A stretch of DNA of 64,000 nucleotides from Prinsepia uniflora (lineage: Eukaryota; Streptophyta; Magnoliopsida; Rosales; Rosaceae): assembly GCA_032719365.1 (NCBI GenBank), contig CM064872.1:55852891-55916890 (forward strand). The letters are read 5' to 3'. Both the position numbers and the translations under genes were made by a program. The notes beneath the pieces are model-generated. The model was not told the DNA's origin, did no database searches, and saw only the letters and a program-made list of their open reading frames with translations. This document shows, one piece after another, positions 1 through 11,323 of this stretch. How positions within the stretch are numbered: position 1 is the first letter of the stretch; every line of letters starts with the position of its first letter.

Positions 1-52
1 AAAATTAAATTAAATTCAACAATAAAAAACCCCTAATAATTTAATAGTTAAT

Positions 53-130
53 GATGGATTTAATTGTATATTAATTTAGTTGATAGATTTAATTGTATAA
101 TAATTTAGTTGATAGATTTAATTGTATTTT
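53..130. repeat. 29-bp AT-rich tandem repeat, about 2.7 copies
   Basis: Three successive units start at 53, 82 and 111, each beginning GATRGATTTAATTGTAT. The first two are 29 bp long and nearly identical, and the third is cut short. The repeat sits in AT-rich DNA just left of the solo LTR. No gene is visible in 1-175. Confidence 0.85.
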
Positions 131-921
131 AAGAGTTTTTTAGACGATGGATTTAATAGTTTGTTATGGTTTTGTTGACAGGACCCATCCCAATCCCCCC
201 GGGATTAGTGCGGGATGACCCTGCTCCCGTCTGACACGGAGTGTCAGACAAGGGATAATTTCGACCCTTGCCCTCCCCGGGCTATCAGAGTACGCCAGGA
301 TCCGGAGGAGGCATGTGATATCTCGATCTCTGCTACAGTCCACATCCGATGTCAACCTGAAGGGCAGTCAAAACATTAAAAACTGTGAGTGGACAAAACA
401 AGAGTTTATAAAAACATTTAATAAGAAGACATTTGTACCCTCCACTAAAAAGCATGCATGCATTCGAAAACCATTTATCCAAAACAACCATATGTGGGAC
501 TAAGCCCAAAGCAGATATAAACTAAGGTCGTAAGGACCACCATAAAAACGACCATACGGGCCACGGCCCAAATCCTGTGCACACCTGTACACACCACATA
601 TCATATATCATATATCCATCACATACATATATATAAGTCACACAACCAATCCTGTCACGGTATCCAAAGCCACGCGCGCGCTACCCGGGTCTCAATCCGA
701 GTCATCTCGAGGTCAAGGTCAATGTCCGCAGTCCACTGACCCTACCCGAGGTAATAGTAACCATAGCCTTCCTGAGAGTAAGGAACCCAACTGGGGGGTG
801 ACTCCACTCAGTCAGTGCTCCGTGACTACTCTGGGGTCCACCCAGGCCAACGACCCTCCCCGGAGGAGATAATAGAAGTAAAGGAAGGTAGACGAACATA
901 TATATACATAACATAAACATT

Positions 922-1151
922 CATGACCGGTTCCCCTGAACCGTCATGATCCATAATATCCATAATCAGGTAACATGCCGGTTCCCATAAACCGTCATGT
1001 ACCGTAATAACCAACAAGGGTTCATGCCGGTTCCCATAAACCGTCATGTACCGTAATAACCAACAAGGGTTCATGCCGGTTCCCATAAACCGTCATAAAC
1101 CATAATACCATAACAAGGGTTCATGCCGGTTCCCATAAACCGTCATGAACC
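922..1151. repeat. About 49-bp tandem repeat, five copies, inside the solo LTR
   Basis: Units start at 922, 974, 1023, 1072 and 1122 with the core CATGCCGGTTCCCATAAACC. Spacing is 52, 49, 49 and 50 bp. The middle copies are almost identical, suggesting recent expansion, and the first (CATGACCGGTTCCCCTGAA) is the most divergent. The array was not seen in the other LTRs of this window. Confidence 0.9.
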
Positions 1152-1807
1152 TGGGACTCCATTTAAGGTTCCCTGACCTGAAATCATAAACCGTAAAGTG
1201 ACTGGGTCTCGTGCCCGAACATAGGACATCAGTTGGGCACCGTGCCCGATATCTGAGGTCATATGCCCGAGACAAAACCAAATGGGTCTCATACCCGAGT
1301 TTATCCTTTTGAAATCCAAATCCAGTTCATTTAAATCAATAAAGACATACAGACCCGTATAAGCATCGTATAAGGCCGAAACCTCGAAATACGTGCTTAT
1401 ACGTAACCACATACAAATGCACCCATGGCATCATCAAACAAGTAATAAAACATATAATAAACATTTATGTATGCACCAATTTAGAAAACAAGGTCCACTC
1501 ACAGACCGTCCGAGCTGCCGCCTCGATTTGCGTGCCATACGGCTCCCCGAGCCAATCACCGTCACCGGGACTCCCAAACCTGTCCAAATCGTAATAGAAG
1601 GTTACTAACTACTTAATTAACCTCCCACTAAAGCCCCGTAATTTTCCCGTATTTTTAACTATTTTTAATCCCGAACCTAAACCTTCCGATGCCCCGAAAC
1701 ATATCGAGACGGTGTCCGATCGACACGAAACCAGTCTCAAAATGTTCGTTACATCGAATAGAAGATTTCGTATGTTGGAACCTTCCCCAGATTCCCTGCC
1801 ACGCGCC

Positions 1808-1839
1808 CTCACGCGCCGCCCGAAGTGGCTGCGCGTGAG
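1808..1839. other. GC-rich inverted repeat conserved among the gypsy-type LTRs
   Basis: CTCACGCGC at 1808-1816 pairs perfectly with GCGCGTGAG at 1831-1839 across a 14-nt loop. Counterparts lie at the matching place in the other LTRs, near 30362, 34081, 38367, 43905, 47462, 52563, 57842 and 61260. Each is followed by a variant of ACGCGCC, usually with CTGCTACAGTAC or a near match. It could be an RNA hairpin or a protein site in the LTR transcript. The function is unknown. Confidence 0.7.
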
Positions 1840-1865
1840 CTTCACGCGCCTGCTACAGTACCTGC

Positions 1866-2214
1866 TGACGTCATCGCTGACGTCAGCATGACATCATCTG
1901 ACAGCTGTCAGGTCTGACATGTCAGACTCTGACAGGTGCCACGTGTCAAGCTCCCATTGGTCCACGTCACTATGCTGTCAGTGCCACGTGGCAGTCTGAC
2001 AGGTGCCACGTGTCATCGCGGCACTGGTCCACGTAAGTGCCACGTGTCAGCCCCTGATTGGGCCACGTCACTGACATGTCAGTGCTGACTGTGCACTGAC
2101 ATGTGACACGTGTCGCACTCCTATTGGCCCATTTTCTGACATGTCAGCTGACATTGTCAGATCTGATAATGCTGACGTCATCGCTGACATGATGACGTCA
2201 GCATGATGACGTCA
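1866..2214. promoter_or_regulatory. Dense cluster of TGACGTCA, CACGTG and TGACATGTCA palindromes in the LTR
   Basis: Perfect TGACGTCA (CRE/TGA-type bZIP site) occurs at 1866, 1878, 2173, 2193 and 2207. Perfect CACGTG (G-box) occurs at 1940, 1985, 2007, 2041 and 2107. TGACATGTCA occurs at 1915, 2072 and 2137. Further ACGT cores and CCATTGG / ATTGGCCC boxes lie between them. These are known core sites of plant bZIP and bHLH factors; binding here is inference. No such density occurs in the other LTRs of the window. Confidence 0.6.
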
Positions 2215-3489
2215 CCTGTCATCTCTGTCCTCCCGTGGGTCGACCCGAACGTCTGCAACCGGGTCGCCGTGACCCGCGGCTTGACCCGGCCGGTTCTCCC
2301 TGCTCCGGCCACCATTTTTCCTCCCGTTTGTCCCATTCTACTCCTCTCAACCTAACCTAAAGATCCATGGCCCTAACAACTAAGAACACCCTCAAAAACT
2401 ATACCTTCCAAGTTCATCAATGGCGGCCGTGACTACCTCCGCCCTTCACGGCCGTTACAGGCCACATCAGCCTTCGAAAACAATCCTAAAAGAACCCTAA
2501 GACCTCTAGGAACATTTCTCAATCCCTAGATGCGATTAAAACACAACAAAAATCAATTTTCAATTTTTGAAAGAAAACTCACCCACGGTTTCTCTCTCCC
2601 CGCCGTGTCCTCCGCCGTGGCTAGCCGTGGCCTGCCTTCCTCAGCCCCTTTCCACCACCTCACGGTCATGTCCAGCTCGCACAAGCAATGAATGGTGATG
2701 GTGTGTGTGTGTTTTGGGTTTTTGAAGAAAATGAAGAAAATGGAGGATTTTGGGTTATGGGGTTTCGGGTGTGTGTGAAGAATGAAGGGGATGAAATCAG
2801 ATGAGAGAATGAGGGATGAAGGGTGAGGATTAAAAGGTAGGGTTGAAATGGATGGTTAGGATTAATAGTTGTTAGGTTAAATTATAAAATAATTAAAATA
2901 ATAATATTTAATTATTTAGATCCACATTTTGGGGGATCAAAGCAATGGGATGAGTGACACTTGTCACTCATCCATGGGGCCCACCAAAATATCCACCCAA
3001 TCAGATTTCGCCGAAACGTCCCCGTCTCGAAGTTCGTGCATAGTGAAATCGAACTTCCGTGACCCATAACTCTCCCGTTTGAAGTCCGATTTCAGAGTGC
3101 CGCCTGCCTATGGATTCGTATCGTCCTTATCTACGTAACGGTCTTCGGCCCTCGGCCATCGGACCTCCCCGTCAAAAAGTCAACATTTGACCCCCTATTC
3201 ACCCAACTTACCAAAATGCCCCTAAACTTCCGAACGTCATAACTTCTTCCTCGAACGTCGGAATTGAACGTGCCACCTGTCTATGAACTCGTGACGTCAC
3301 GAACTACGTCACGGTCATCGGTCAAAGTCCATTTGACCGCCCGATTGAAAAGTCAACGTTTTGCCACCACCAAGGGCAAAACGGTCATTTCGCATCGTTC
3401 GTCCGATTTGGCCTAACTAATCACTGATTAACCTCACTAATCGTGATTAGTCACTAATCTAATCATGAAATTCGGGACGGGTCGTTACA

Positions 3490-3818
3490 TTTGTAGTTAA
3501 TGTTGTTAATTTTAGTTGATGTATTGAGATTAATTAGGATTAGGTTATGAATTTTCTATACATTTTGAGCAATATTTGTTATCTAACAAGAGTCCTAATT
3601 TCTCAATTTTATCAAAATATTACTTTTAGACATTGAATCAAGTAATAAATAAATGAAATTATGAATTTGGCTTCAAAACCGAAACCGTACCGAACCTAAT
3701 TGGTACGGTATCAATTTTATATTTAGAAATATCATACCGTATCGAACCGATTAAAATTATTTGATACAGTATCCATATCAACTACATACCGAATCATACT
3801 GGAGGATGCACAAGCTAA
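3490..3818. other. Intergenic, no gene seen; AT-rich repeat-like stretch
   Basis: This lies between the right TSD of the solo LTR and the point (about 3819) where similarity to the downstream B3 gene begins. 3665-3800 is rich in CCGAACC/GGTACGGT-like words resembling short non-autonomous DNA-transposon debris. I found no clear ends or TSD. Confidence 0.4.
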
Positions 3819-3918
3819 TTTGAGCCTTCTGGCTTAATATATACGGATAGCGCGCGGAAAAGATTGAGCAGCTATATATCTCTACCTTTGACTATTTAAC
3901 ATTTTTGTTTTTGTACAG

Positions 3919-5434
3919 AGAATTCCACAGAAATTTGTGGGAAAATATGGGGAAGGTCTATCAAATCTGATACACGTTGAGCTTCCAAGTGGTGAAGAAT
4001 GGGAATTAGAGGTGACAAAAACAGGGAATGGAGAGGTTTAGTTTGACAAAAATTGGACAAAGTTTTCTGAGTTTTACTGTCTTGATAAGGGAAACTGTGT
4101 ACTCTTCAGATACGAAGGCAACTCCAAATTCCACATTTCCATATTGATAGAAGCGCCACAGAGATCGAATATCCGATAAGAACATGTCCTGAGACGGAAG
4201 AAAACAACGAAGAAGCCGAGGATGATGAAAGTGTTGAAATCTTGGAGGATTTGCCATGTCCACCTCAAAACGGAAGATATATTGGTTCAAGTAAAAAAGC
4301 ATGATGGCAGTAATGTTACCCTTATGGTTTCTAATGGAGGAGGAACGTGGACGGTTATATTGAAATATGTGAAGCCAAAAACGCGGTTCCTCCATGGTTG
4401 GCCGGAATTTGTAAGGGACGACGACTTGAAAGTGGGCGATGTTTGTGTTTTTGTTTTGATGAATGACATGAAGCTTTCATTTGAAGTAGTGTTTTACCGT
4501 GGGGGTCCAGAAGCTGCAGCCAATTGCCCACCCATGTTGTCTCCAACTCCAGGTAGTCTTTTTTGTTAGCATTTGCGTTTAGGATTTGTTCTTTGTTCGT
4601 CTTGTTCATTGTTGAAGTATGAGAAAAACAGATTATGAAGATGACGACAAGTCTGTGGAAATCTTGGATGATTTTCAACCATGCCAAGGGAATCTAAGTG
4701 AAATTTCTTTGTTCCCACCATTTCCTCAGCCACACCAGAAGATCAACGCAAGTTGTATTAAAGCAGAATGCAAAGAAATGAAAAGTACGCAATACTCTTT
4801 TCGTACTTTCATGTTATGTTTCTGGTGATTGATTATATATATATGTATATATATGTTCTTGCTTATTGTTGATGTTAAAAATCAGGTGAAAAATCGGCAT
4901 TAGGTCTGTGGAAGTCGAAGTCGAAGATGGAAGTTGGTGTTAAAAGCATTAGCATATCAACGTCAATGTCAAGAGGAAAGGCTATAGCTGTTGAGAAAGC
5001 TATTGCTTTCAAATCTCAAAACCCTTCTTTCTGGCTTGCCATGTCAAGCACCTATATCAATCGAAATTATATGGTAAGCCTAATTTTTCTATGAACAAAT
5101 TCCTGAAAGTTTGTTGCAGTTAACATGTATAAATAACAAAAGGAATGTTTTTATTTTGAAGGCTTTGCGCAGTAATTTTGCTAGGAGACATCTGAAGAAG
5201 AGGTCCCGAGATGATAGTGCCGTTCTTCGGGGTCCGAATGGTGGAACTTGGTGTGTTAAATTCAGAAATGGAATAAGCAGCTCATCACGCTCCTATTTTC
5301 TGCGTGGTTGGTTGCAATTTGTGAGGGATAATAATTTGCGAGTTGATGATGTGTGTGTCTTCGTCTTACAAAATGCCGCTGCACTTTCCTTTGAGGTTGT
5401 CCTTTTCCGCACTTTAGAAGAAGCTGAAAATTGA
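3919..5434 (+). pseudogene. B3-domain (REM/VRN1-like) pseudogene, left tandem copy
   Basis: This is a partial duplicate of the B3 gene at 9144-11323. Similarity starts at about 3819, inside what is intron 1 of the intact copy, so exon 1 with the start codon is absent. It runs to about 5685 in the 3' flank. Remaining exons by comparison: from 3919, then to 4552, 4632-4784, 4886-5073 and 5162-5434. Three lesions are visible. TGG became TAG at 4039-4041 in the first B3 domain. One T is missing near 4143-4145. About 245 bp are lost at about 4300, fusing the linker after B3-1 to the middle of B3-2 and removing intron 2. The last three exons, encoding the acidic linker and third B3 domain, remain open with recognisable splice sites. 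A functional product is unlikely, though a 3' transcript carrying B3-3 is possible. Confidence 0.88.
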
Positions 5435-6262
5435 AATTTCTGTTCGGCTGCTAAGTAATCAGCTGTTGATTTAATTTATGCACCGGTAAAAACAATGTGT
5501 GTATTCTGTTGGCAAGAAGAAAAAGGGGAAGAATATTGGTAATGGTGGGCTCTAGCTCTAGGCTTCATTGTATTGACTCGGCCCCTATTTTGTTGTTTCT
5601 TCTGTAATCTTGTTTATCTATTTATATATATTTTTTATCTTGCTTTACTAGATTTAACAGAAAATCTAATGGAATTGACATTTTTTTTCTTTTTGTCAAA
5701 AATCAAAATGTTTACATTTTTGGTTAAGATATTAAATAAATAAGAAAGCTCGAGACTCTACTATCTAGAAAGAGACTCTACCATCTAGAACAAAGCATTA
5801 GAACAAGGCCTGGAACGTTTAAAGAAAACAGGGCTCAAGGCTCAAATAACGTATTGGATCTTTGAAAATGGAAAATTAGATGGAAAGATTTTGGGAAATT
5901 GAAGTCTTTGACATCGACTATACATCTTTATTCAAAAATAGGATTTTCATCAACTATTTGCAAAAATAGTACCTACACAAAAGGTATGATGACCTCATAC
6001 TGTCGAGAGTCAGAGTTGGTGTGAAAATAGATCTGAAGGATGAGGGTTGAGGGTTCAGGGCACCAAATCCAACTCGCGAAACCCTCCAACTGCGACCTCA
6101 ACGAACTGCAACCAATCACGCATTTTTGTGGATTCGAACTACGACCCAAGCACAAAACAATTGAATCCTCCCACAAAGTCGAACTCGCGAAAATTCCCAC
6201 CACCACCCAATCATTTTTTTTTTGGGTACAGAGGCGGACAACGCTTGAACAAGAAAAATGAA
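5435..6262. other. Intergenic, 3' flank of the B3 pseudogene
   Basis: 5435-5685 still matches the 3' flank of the intact B3 copy (11324-11685), marking the right end of the duplicated unit. Beyond it I see only short repeats (a CTCTAC-ATCTAGAA motif twice near 5757-5790) and small open frames of biased composition. I do not call a gene. Confidence 0.5.
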
Positions 6263-6739
6263 CTAGAAGGGGATGACCCTCTCAAAATCTCTGCAGAGCA
6301 GATCGGAAGATAAAATGTTGCAAATAACACCTGGAAGGATCTCGTAGCTGTGGAGACTAAGATTCAGATTATGACCCAAATTGGCTAGGAAATCAGCAAC
6401 AAGATTCTTTTTATGAAAAATATGTTTCAGCTCACAACCCTAATCGCGTCTTAGAAGATCTTTACAATCCATAATCAAGTAAATGAAGGGATGATAGGGA
6501 TTCACAGGTCTAAGAACAAGAGCGACAGCAGACTCAGAGTCATTTTCAACCTCCACCAATCTAATTTCAACATCCCAAGTGACCTTTAGCCCCATATATA
6601 GGCCAAATAAACCAGCTTCCATAATATGGCCTTGGCCCAAATTAGCAACAAACCCTTTAACTCAGTCACCATCATGATTTCTTAGGATTTCACATGCACT
6701 AAGACTGTTTATGCAGCTGCCATCAATATTCAATTTGCA
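6263..6739 (-). pseudogene. RNase H-like (RVT_3) domain fragment, LINE-type origin, broken
   Basis: The minus strand encodes the signature of plant RNase H-like domains. It opens with LNIDGS (catalytic Asp of the first strand). A NLGQGHIMEA segment follows, with Gly where many relatives have the catalytic Glu of AEL. Then come a VENDSE segment with the third acidic residue and a C-terminal HKKNLVADFLANLG box. One frame runs the whole length to a TAG at 6263-6265. It is interrupted by TGA at 6662-6664 and TAG at 6440-6442, both where relatives usually have Trp, so each is likely a G-to-A change. No reverse transcriptase domain is adjacent. This is a decayed fragment of a non-LTR retrotransposon or a dead stand-alone RNase H-like gene. 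Confidence 0.75.
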
Positions 6740-7053
6740 CTAATCACGCAGAAGATGAGATCAAGGAATGAGAATAGTTTGTGTCAACAGCCTACACTTA
6801 GTAGACCATGCAACCATCTACCAACCACGAAACAAGTTAGTTGTTCATCTTTCTCCTTTCTATTTCTTTACTCTTTTCCTTAATCATTATTTGTATGGGT
6901 GGAGTTTGTAGGTTTTTTGTTTAATTATGCGGCATGGTCGTGTGCTTTTTTTCTTCTTCTTCTGGGTTCTTGTTCAATTTTATGGGAATCTAAAGGATGA
7001 AAAGAGCCATAAGAGTTAAACATGTTGGTCCACTCTCCTCCATCCATCCTTTT

Positions 7054-7137
7054 ATTCTCTCTATGACAAAGCCCAAAGAGTGGAAATCAAAAACTATTCT
7101 CTCTATGACAAAGCCCAAAGAGTGGAAATCAAAAACT
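7054..7137. repeat. Perfect 42-bp tandem duplication
   Basis: The 42 bp at 7054-7095 (starting ATTCTCTCTATGACAAAG) are repeated without change at 7096-7137. Perfect identity in non-coding DNA suggests a recent slippage or duplication event. Confidence 0.93.
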
Positions 7138-7263
7138 AAAATACGATGGTTATCAAACGGGCCAATAGTGTTTTCCAATTTATTTGCATTTGGTTTAAAC
7201 TTGTTAATTAGTACATGGGTAATTTAATAACCTAAAGCAACTTGTTAGTAGCCCTCGACATTG

Positions 7264-7874
7264 GTACGGGTCGGGTAAGCCCCGCCCAAAAGTTTTGGTC
7301 TTGGGCCAGGCTGAGTTGGGCTTATTAAATAATTTTAAAAGTTTTGAGTCGGGCTGGACGAGTTTAGTTATATATATAAAAGTCTAAACCCTTTGTCGGG
7401 TCAAATTTTTATCGGGCTTTAATAAGCCCACTCAGGCCGGGTTCAAGTGAGCTTTTAGTAATAACCTATTTTTCAAATTTTAAAATTGTAAAAGAAAAAA
7501 AATATATGAATAAGAAAGAAAAATAATAATAATAATGGCCGGGACGGGTAAGCCCGGCCCAAATTTTTTGGGCTTGGGCCAGGTTGGGTTGGGCTTATTA
7601 AATAATTTTAAAAATTTCGGGTCGGGCTGGGCGGGTTTAGTATACCCATAAGCCCATTCGAGCTTATACATATATGTATAAGAAAAACCTTTTCTTATAC
7701 ATATATAAAAGTCTAAGTTCTTTGTTGGGCCAGATTTTTATCGGACTTTTTGAGTCGGGCCTAATAAGCCCACTTGGGCCAGACTCAAGGGGATTTTTAG
7801 AAATAACCTATTTTTTAAATTTTAAAGTTGTAAAAGAAAAAAAATTATGAATAAGAAAGAAAAATAATAATAAT
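7264..7874. repeat. Tandem duplication of a 0.27-0.34 kb repeat unit
   Basis: Unit A (about 7264-7536) and unit B (about 7537-7874) both start with a CGGGTAAGCC(C/G)CGGCCC-like block. Each continues through GGGCTTATTAAATAATTTTA and ends in AAAGAAAAATAATAATAAT. Unit B has about 65 extra bases around 7648-7712, including two TTATACATATAT blocks. The GGGC/GCCC-rich heads and AT-rich tails look like a short non-autonomous transposon, but I could not define termini. Confidence 0.75.
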
Positions 7875-9143
7875 GAAAAAAAAAGATACTCGGGTGCAAA
7901 AAAAGGCCACATTAAAACCTTACCTTAAAAGCCCTTTTAAGAGAAAAATCAAGTAAGGAAAAAGAGTACCACATGCACCCTTCGAGATCGAGATTATAGA
8001 TGGGTAAAACGGGATTAAATCAATGGGTAAAACAACAACTAAAACTAAAACGGAGTGAGATAAACCAAATAAAGAATAAGGAAAATAGATAGAAGAACTC
8101 GAATAAAGCCGAAATGAAAATAAATGGTACGAGGAAGAAACAAAAGAAATGAAACCTTTAAGGGAATAATAGCAATGTTTGAGTGAAGGAAAAAATATAT
8201 TATCTAAAGATAAAACAGTAATGGAAAAGAATCACCCACATAGCTTAAAAAAACTAAAGGAATCATTCTAACAAAGTATGAAAGAATGCTAGTAAACTAA
8301 ATAAAAGAAAGTGTCGATAGACACTCAATTACTAGCAACACCTCCTTTTTTTTCATTCCAATTCAAGAGCCTCACTTTTTGTTGCTTCTTAAGACCTACA
8401 TAGTGTACGAACTGGAAACAAAACCAAACAACCTAGAGAGAGAAGCAAAATGTCTCCTCCATCTCCAAGGCTCAAACTCTCACGTAAAAGCAAGTTCCAC
8501 AAATAAGGCTTCCTTAACCTGTTGTTATGAACACAAGCTCCTTTACTAATATTTGTCTCATCAAATATTTTATTCTTACAATTTCTTAATTAATAATAGG
8601 TTTATATACACAAATTTATTGGTCGGGTTTATATGGGCTGATCGAACCGGACTTATCGGATTTGAATATCTTAAGTTCAATTTCGGCCCGTTAACTTTCC
8701 GATCAGACTGAGCCACGGTCCACAACAGATCCAATTAAACTTTTGATCAACGAATTTAATGGATACCCATAAACTCATAAACTCGGAAATCAAATAACGA
8801 GAACCAGCACTTTTAATGCCAATTAAAATAAACATGATTACATTTAAGTTTTGGTTGTAGGAAGCTGGAAAGGTGAGAATATCTTACATCATCATTGCTC
8901 GCTGCAGATTGCTCTTTTCAAAAACACATTGAATACATAAATATACATTGAACGTATAAAGCAAGTATTGTCCTAAACCATTTAAGTTGAAGCTATGGGT
9001 TGGCAGAGGCATCATCGCAGTTCCTATTGACAGCTCACCTACAATGTTTTCTCCTCCAAAAAAATACAAGAAGTTTAGACAAAAAAAATAAAATACAAGA
9101 AGTTAGTTTTCTAAGCTGTACTTTGATTTACTGCTCACCTACA
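7875..9143. other. Intergenic and upstream region of the B3 gene, no gene seen
   Basis: AT-rich, with no coding region I can support. An ATG at 9000 is in frame with the B3 start at 9144 and would add 48 residues, but that stretch is low in B3-like character. The residue string from 9144 is the usual start of REM proteins. Confidence 0.5.
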
Positions 9144-11323
9144 ATGGCTTCTCTTCCAAAAACTCCACAATTCCTCAAATTCATTGCAGCTGACAGTTGT
9201 AAATACACAAAACTTGTAAGTGCACCACATTTTTGAGATTTTTGAGACTATGTAGCCGTTTCCTGTTGTCGTTAGGGGTGATTTGGGGACTGCTGGTAGT
9301 AGTTTGTTGCCTCCCTTCTGGGTTGGCTGTGTTTGTGTTTCTGCTGGTGAGCAGCTGATTTCTTGGGGTCTCAGACTCTGTTTCCTCTGGGGGTTTCCCC
9401 TATTATTATATATTGAATTATCAAAAAAATATTTGACATTTTTGGGTTATTAAAAAATTCCACCATTTGAGCCTTTTGGATATAAAAAGATAGCGCGCGG
9501 AAAAGATTGAGCAGCTATATATCTGCCTTTGACTATTTAAACATTTTTGTTTTTGTACAGAGAATTCCACAGAAATTTGTGGAAAAATATGGGGAAGGTC
9601 TATCAAATCCGATACACGTTGAGCTTCCAAGTGGTGAAGAATGGGAATTAGAGGTGACAAAAACAGGGAATGGAGAGGTTTGGTTTGACAAAAATTGGAC
9701 AAAGTTTTCTGAGTTTTACTGTCTTGATAAGGGAAACTGTGTACTCTTCAGATACGAAGGCAACTCCAAATTTCACATTTCCATATTTGATAGAAGCGCC
9801 ACAGAGATCGAATATCCGTTAAGAACATGTCCTGAGACGGAAGAAAACAACGAAGAAGCCGAGGATGATGGAAGTGTTGAAATCTTGGAGGATTTGCCAT
9901 GTCCACCTCAAAACGGAAGATATATTGGTTCAAGTAAAAAAGCTTCATTGACTGAAACTGAAAAAGCTATAGCTCTTGAAAGAGTTCATGCTTTCAAATC
10001 TGCAAGGCCTTACTTTAAAATTGCACTGCAACCCTCCTACTTAATGCAATTAGTAAGCTTAATTCGTACACTTAATAATGTATATAACTTAATTACTTAT
10101 CTCTTTTTATCGGACATGTTCTTACGTTAATAATTCGTTTGGTGTTGAAGATGTTGCCGAGTATGTTTGCAGCGGAGCATATTCAGGTGCAAGGTGGTAA
10201 TGCGATCCTTAAGGTTTCGAACGGAGGAGGAACGTGGTCGGTTAAATTTGCATATGTGAAACCAAAAGGGCGATTCCTCCATGGTTGGTCTAAATTTGTA
10301 AGGGACAATGACTTGAAAGTGGGCGACGTTTGTGTGTTTGTTTTGATGAACCACATGAATCTTTCATTTGAAGTAGTGTTTTACCGTGGAGGTCCAGAAG
10401 CTGCTGCCAATTGCCACCCCTTGTCGTCTCCAACTCCAGGTAGTCTTTGCTGTTAACATTTGTGTTTATGATTTGTTCTTGCTTCTTGTACGTCTTCTTT
10501 ATTGTTGAAGTAAATGAAAAACAGATTATGAAGAAGATGATGATGACAATGACAAGTCTGTGGAAATCTTGGATGATTTTCAACCATACGACAAGAAACC
10601 AACGGAAAATTCTTGGTTCCCACCACGTCCTCAGCCACACCAGAAGATCAACACATGTATTAAAGCAGCATGCAAAGAAATGAAAAGTATGCAATACTTT
10701 TTATTTTTTTTTCGTATTTTCCTGTTATGTTTCTGGCTATTGATTGTATATATGTGGTCTTGCTTACTGTTGGTGATGGAAAGTCAGGTGAAAAATCAGC
10801 ATTAGGTCTGTCGAAATCGAAGATGAAACATGGTGTTCGAAGCACGCACATCTCAAAGTCAAGTTCAAGAGGAAAGGGCCGAAAGGCTATGGCTCTTGAG
10901 AAAGCTATTGCTTACAAATCTGAAAACCCATCTTTCTGGATTTCCATGAAACCCTCCTATATCAATCAAAGTTTTATGGTAAGATAATTTTTCCGTAAAA
11001 AAAAATTCCTGAAAATTTGTTGTAACATGTATATCAAAATGAATGTTTTAATTTTGAAGGCTTTGCGCCACGAGTTTGCTAGGACACATCTGAGTGAAAA
11101 GGGTGCAGAAGGCAGTGCCATTCTTTGGGGTCCGAATGCTGGAACTTGGCGTGTTAAATTCGGAAATGGAAGTAGTTCATCACGCCCCGTTTTCCGGTCT
11201 GGTTGGTTGCAATTTGTGAGGGATAATAATCTGCAAGTTGATGATGTGTGTGTCTTCATCTTAGAAAATGCCGCTGCACTTTCGTTTGAGGTTGTCATTT
11301 TCCGTGCTTCAGAAAAAAAGTGA
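9144..11323 (+). CDS. B3-domain transcription factor, REM/VRN1-like, three B3 domains, six exons
   Basis: A likely nuclear DNA-binding protein of the plant REM branch of the B3 family. My model is exons 9144-9215, 9561-10052, 10151-10439, 10525-10686, 10788-10978 and 11060-11323. All introns are GT-AG, phases match, and the stop is TGA, giving 489 aa. Exon 1 encodes MASLPKTPQFLKFIAADSC, a typical REM start. B3-1 covers about residues 10-105 (RIPQKFVEKYG, W-FDKNWTKF, F-RYEGNSKFHISIFD). B3-2 covers about 165-280 (KPSYL-type start, GTWSVKF, GWSKFVRDNDLKVGDVCVF). B3-3 covers about 375-489 (SENPSFWISMKPSYI, GTWRVKF, GWLQFVRDNNLQVDDVCVF). Acidic linkers with SVEILEDLP / SVEILDDF separate them, suggesting internal duplication. 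An alternative ATG at 9000 exists. Known relatives act in vernalisation, flowering and reproductive development; the role here is not shown. Confidence 0.88.

Larger units (their letters stand above)
176..3489 (-). mobile_element. Solo LTR of a Ty3/gypsy-like retrotransposon (family A), 3,314 bp
   Basis: The sequence starts TGACAGGACCCATCCC and ends GGGACGGGTCGTTACA. It is flanked by a perfect 5-bp TSD, tttgt, at 171-175 and 3490-3494. Read on the minus strand it begins TGTAACGACCCGTCCC, like the other LTRs here whose PBS and PPT show a minus-strand element. No second LTR, PBS or PPT adjoins it, so it is a solo LTR left by LTR-LTR recombination (inference). It holds a 49-bp tandem repeat, a conserved GC-rich inverted repeat, a palindrome-rich block and CT/GC-rich sequence around 2220-2660. 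ORFs inside it are short and unconvincing. It is the longest single LTR in the window, close in size to the one at 55925-59220. Confidence 0.9.

Noticed and set aside
922..1151. CRISPR-like array
   Set aside because: The repeats are contiguous 49-bp tandem units without unique spacers, in plant retrotransposon DNA.
9000..9143. Longer N-terminus of the B3 protein from ATG 9000
   Set aside because: The extra 48 residues look like untranslated sequence, while the MASLPKTPQF start at 9144 is typical of the family.
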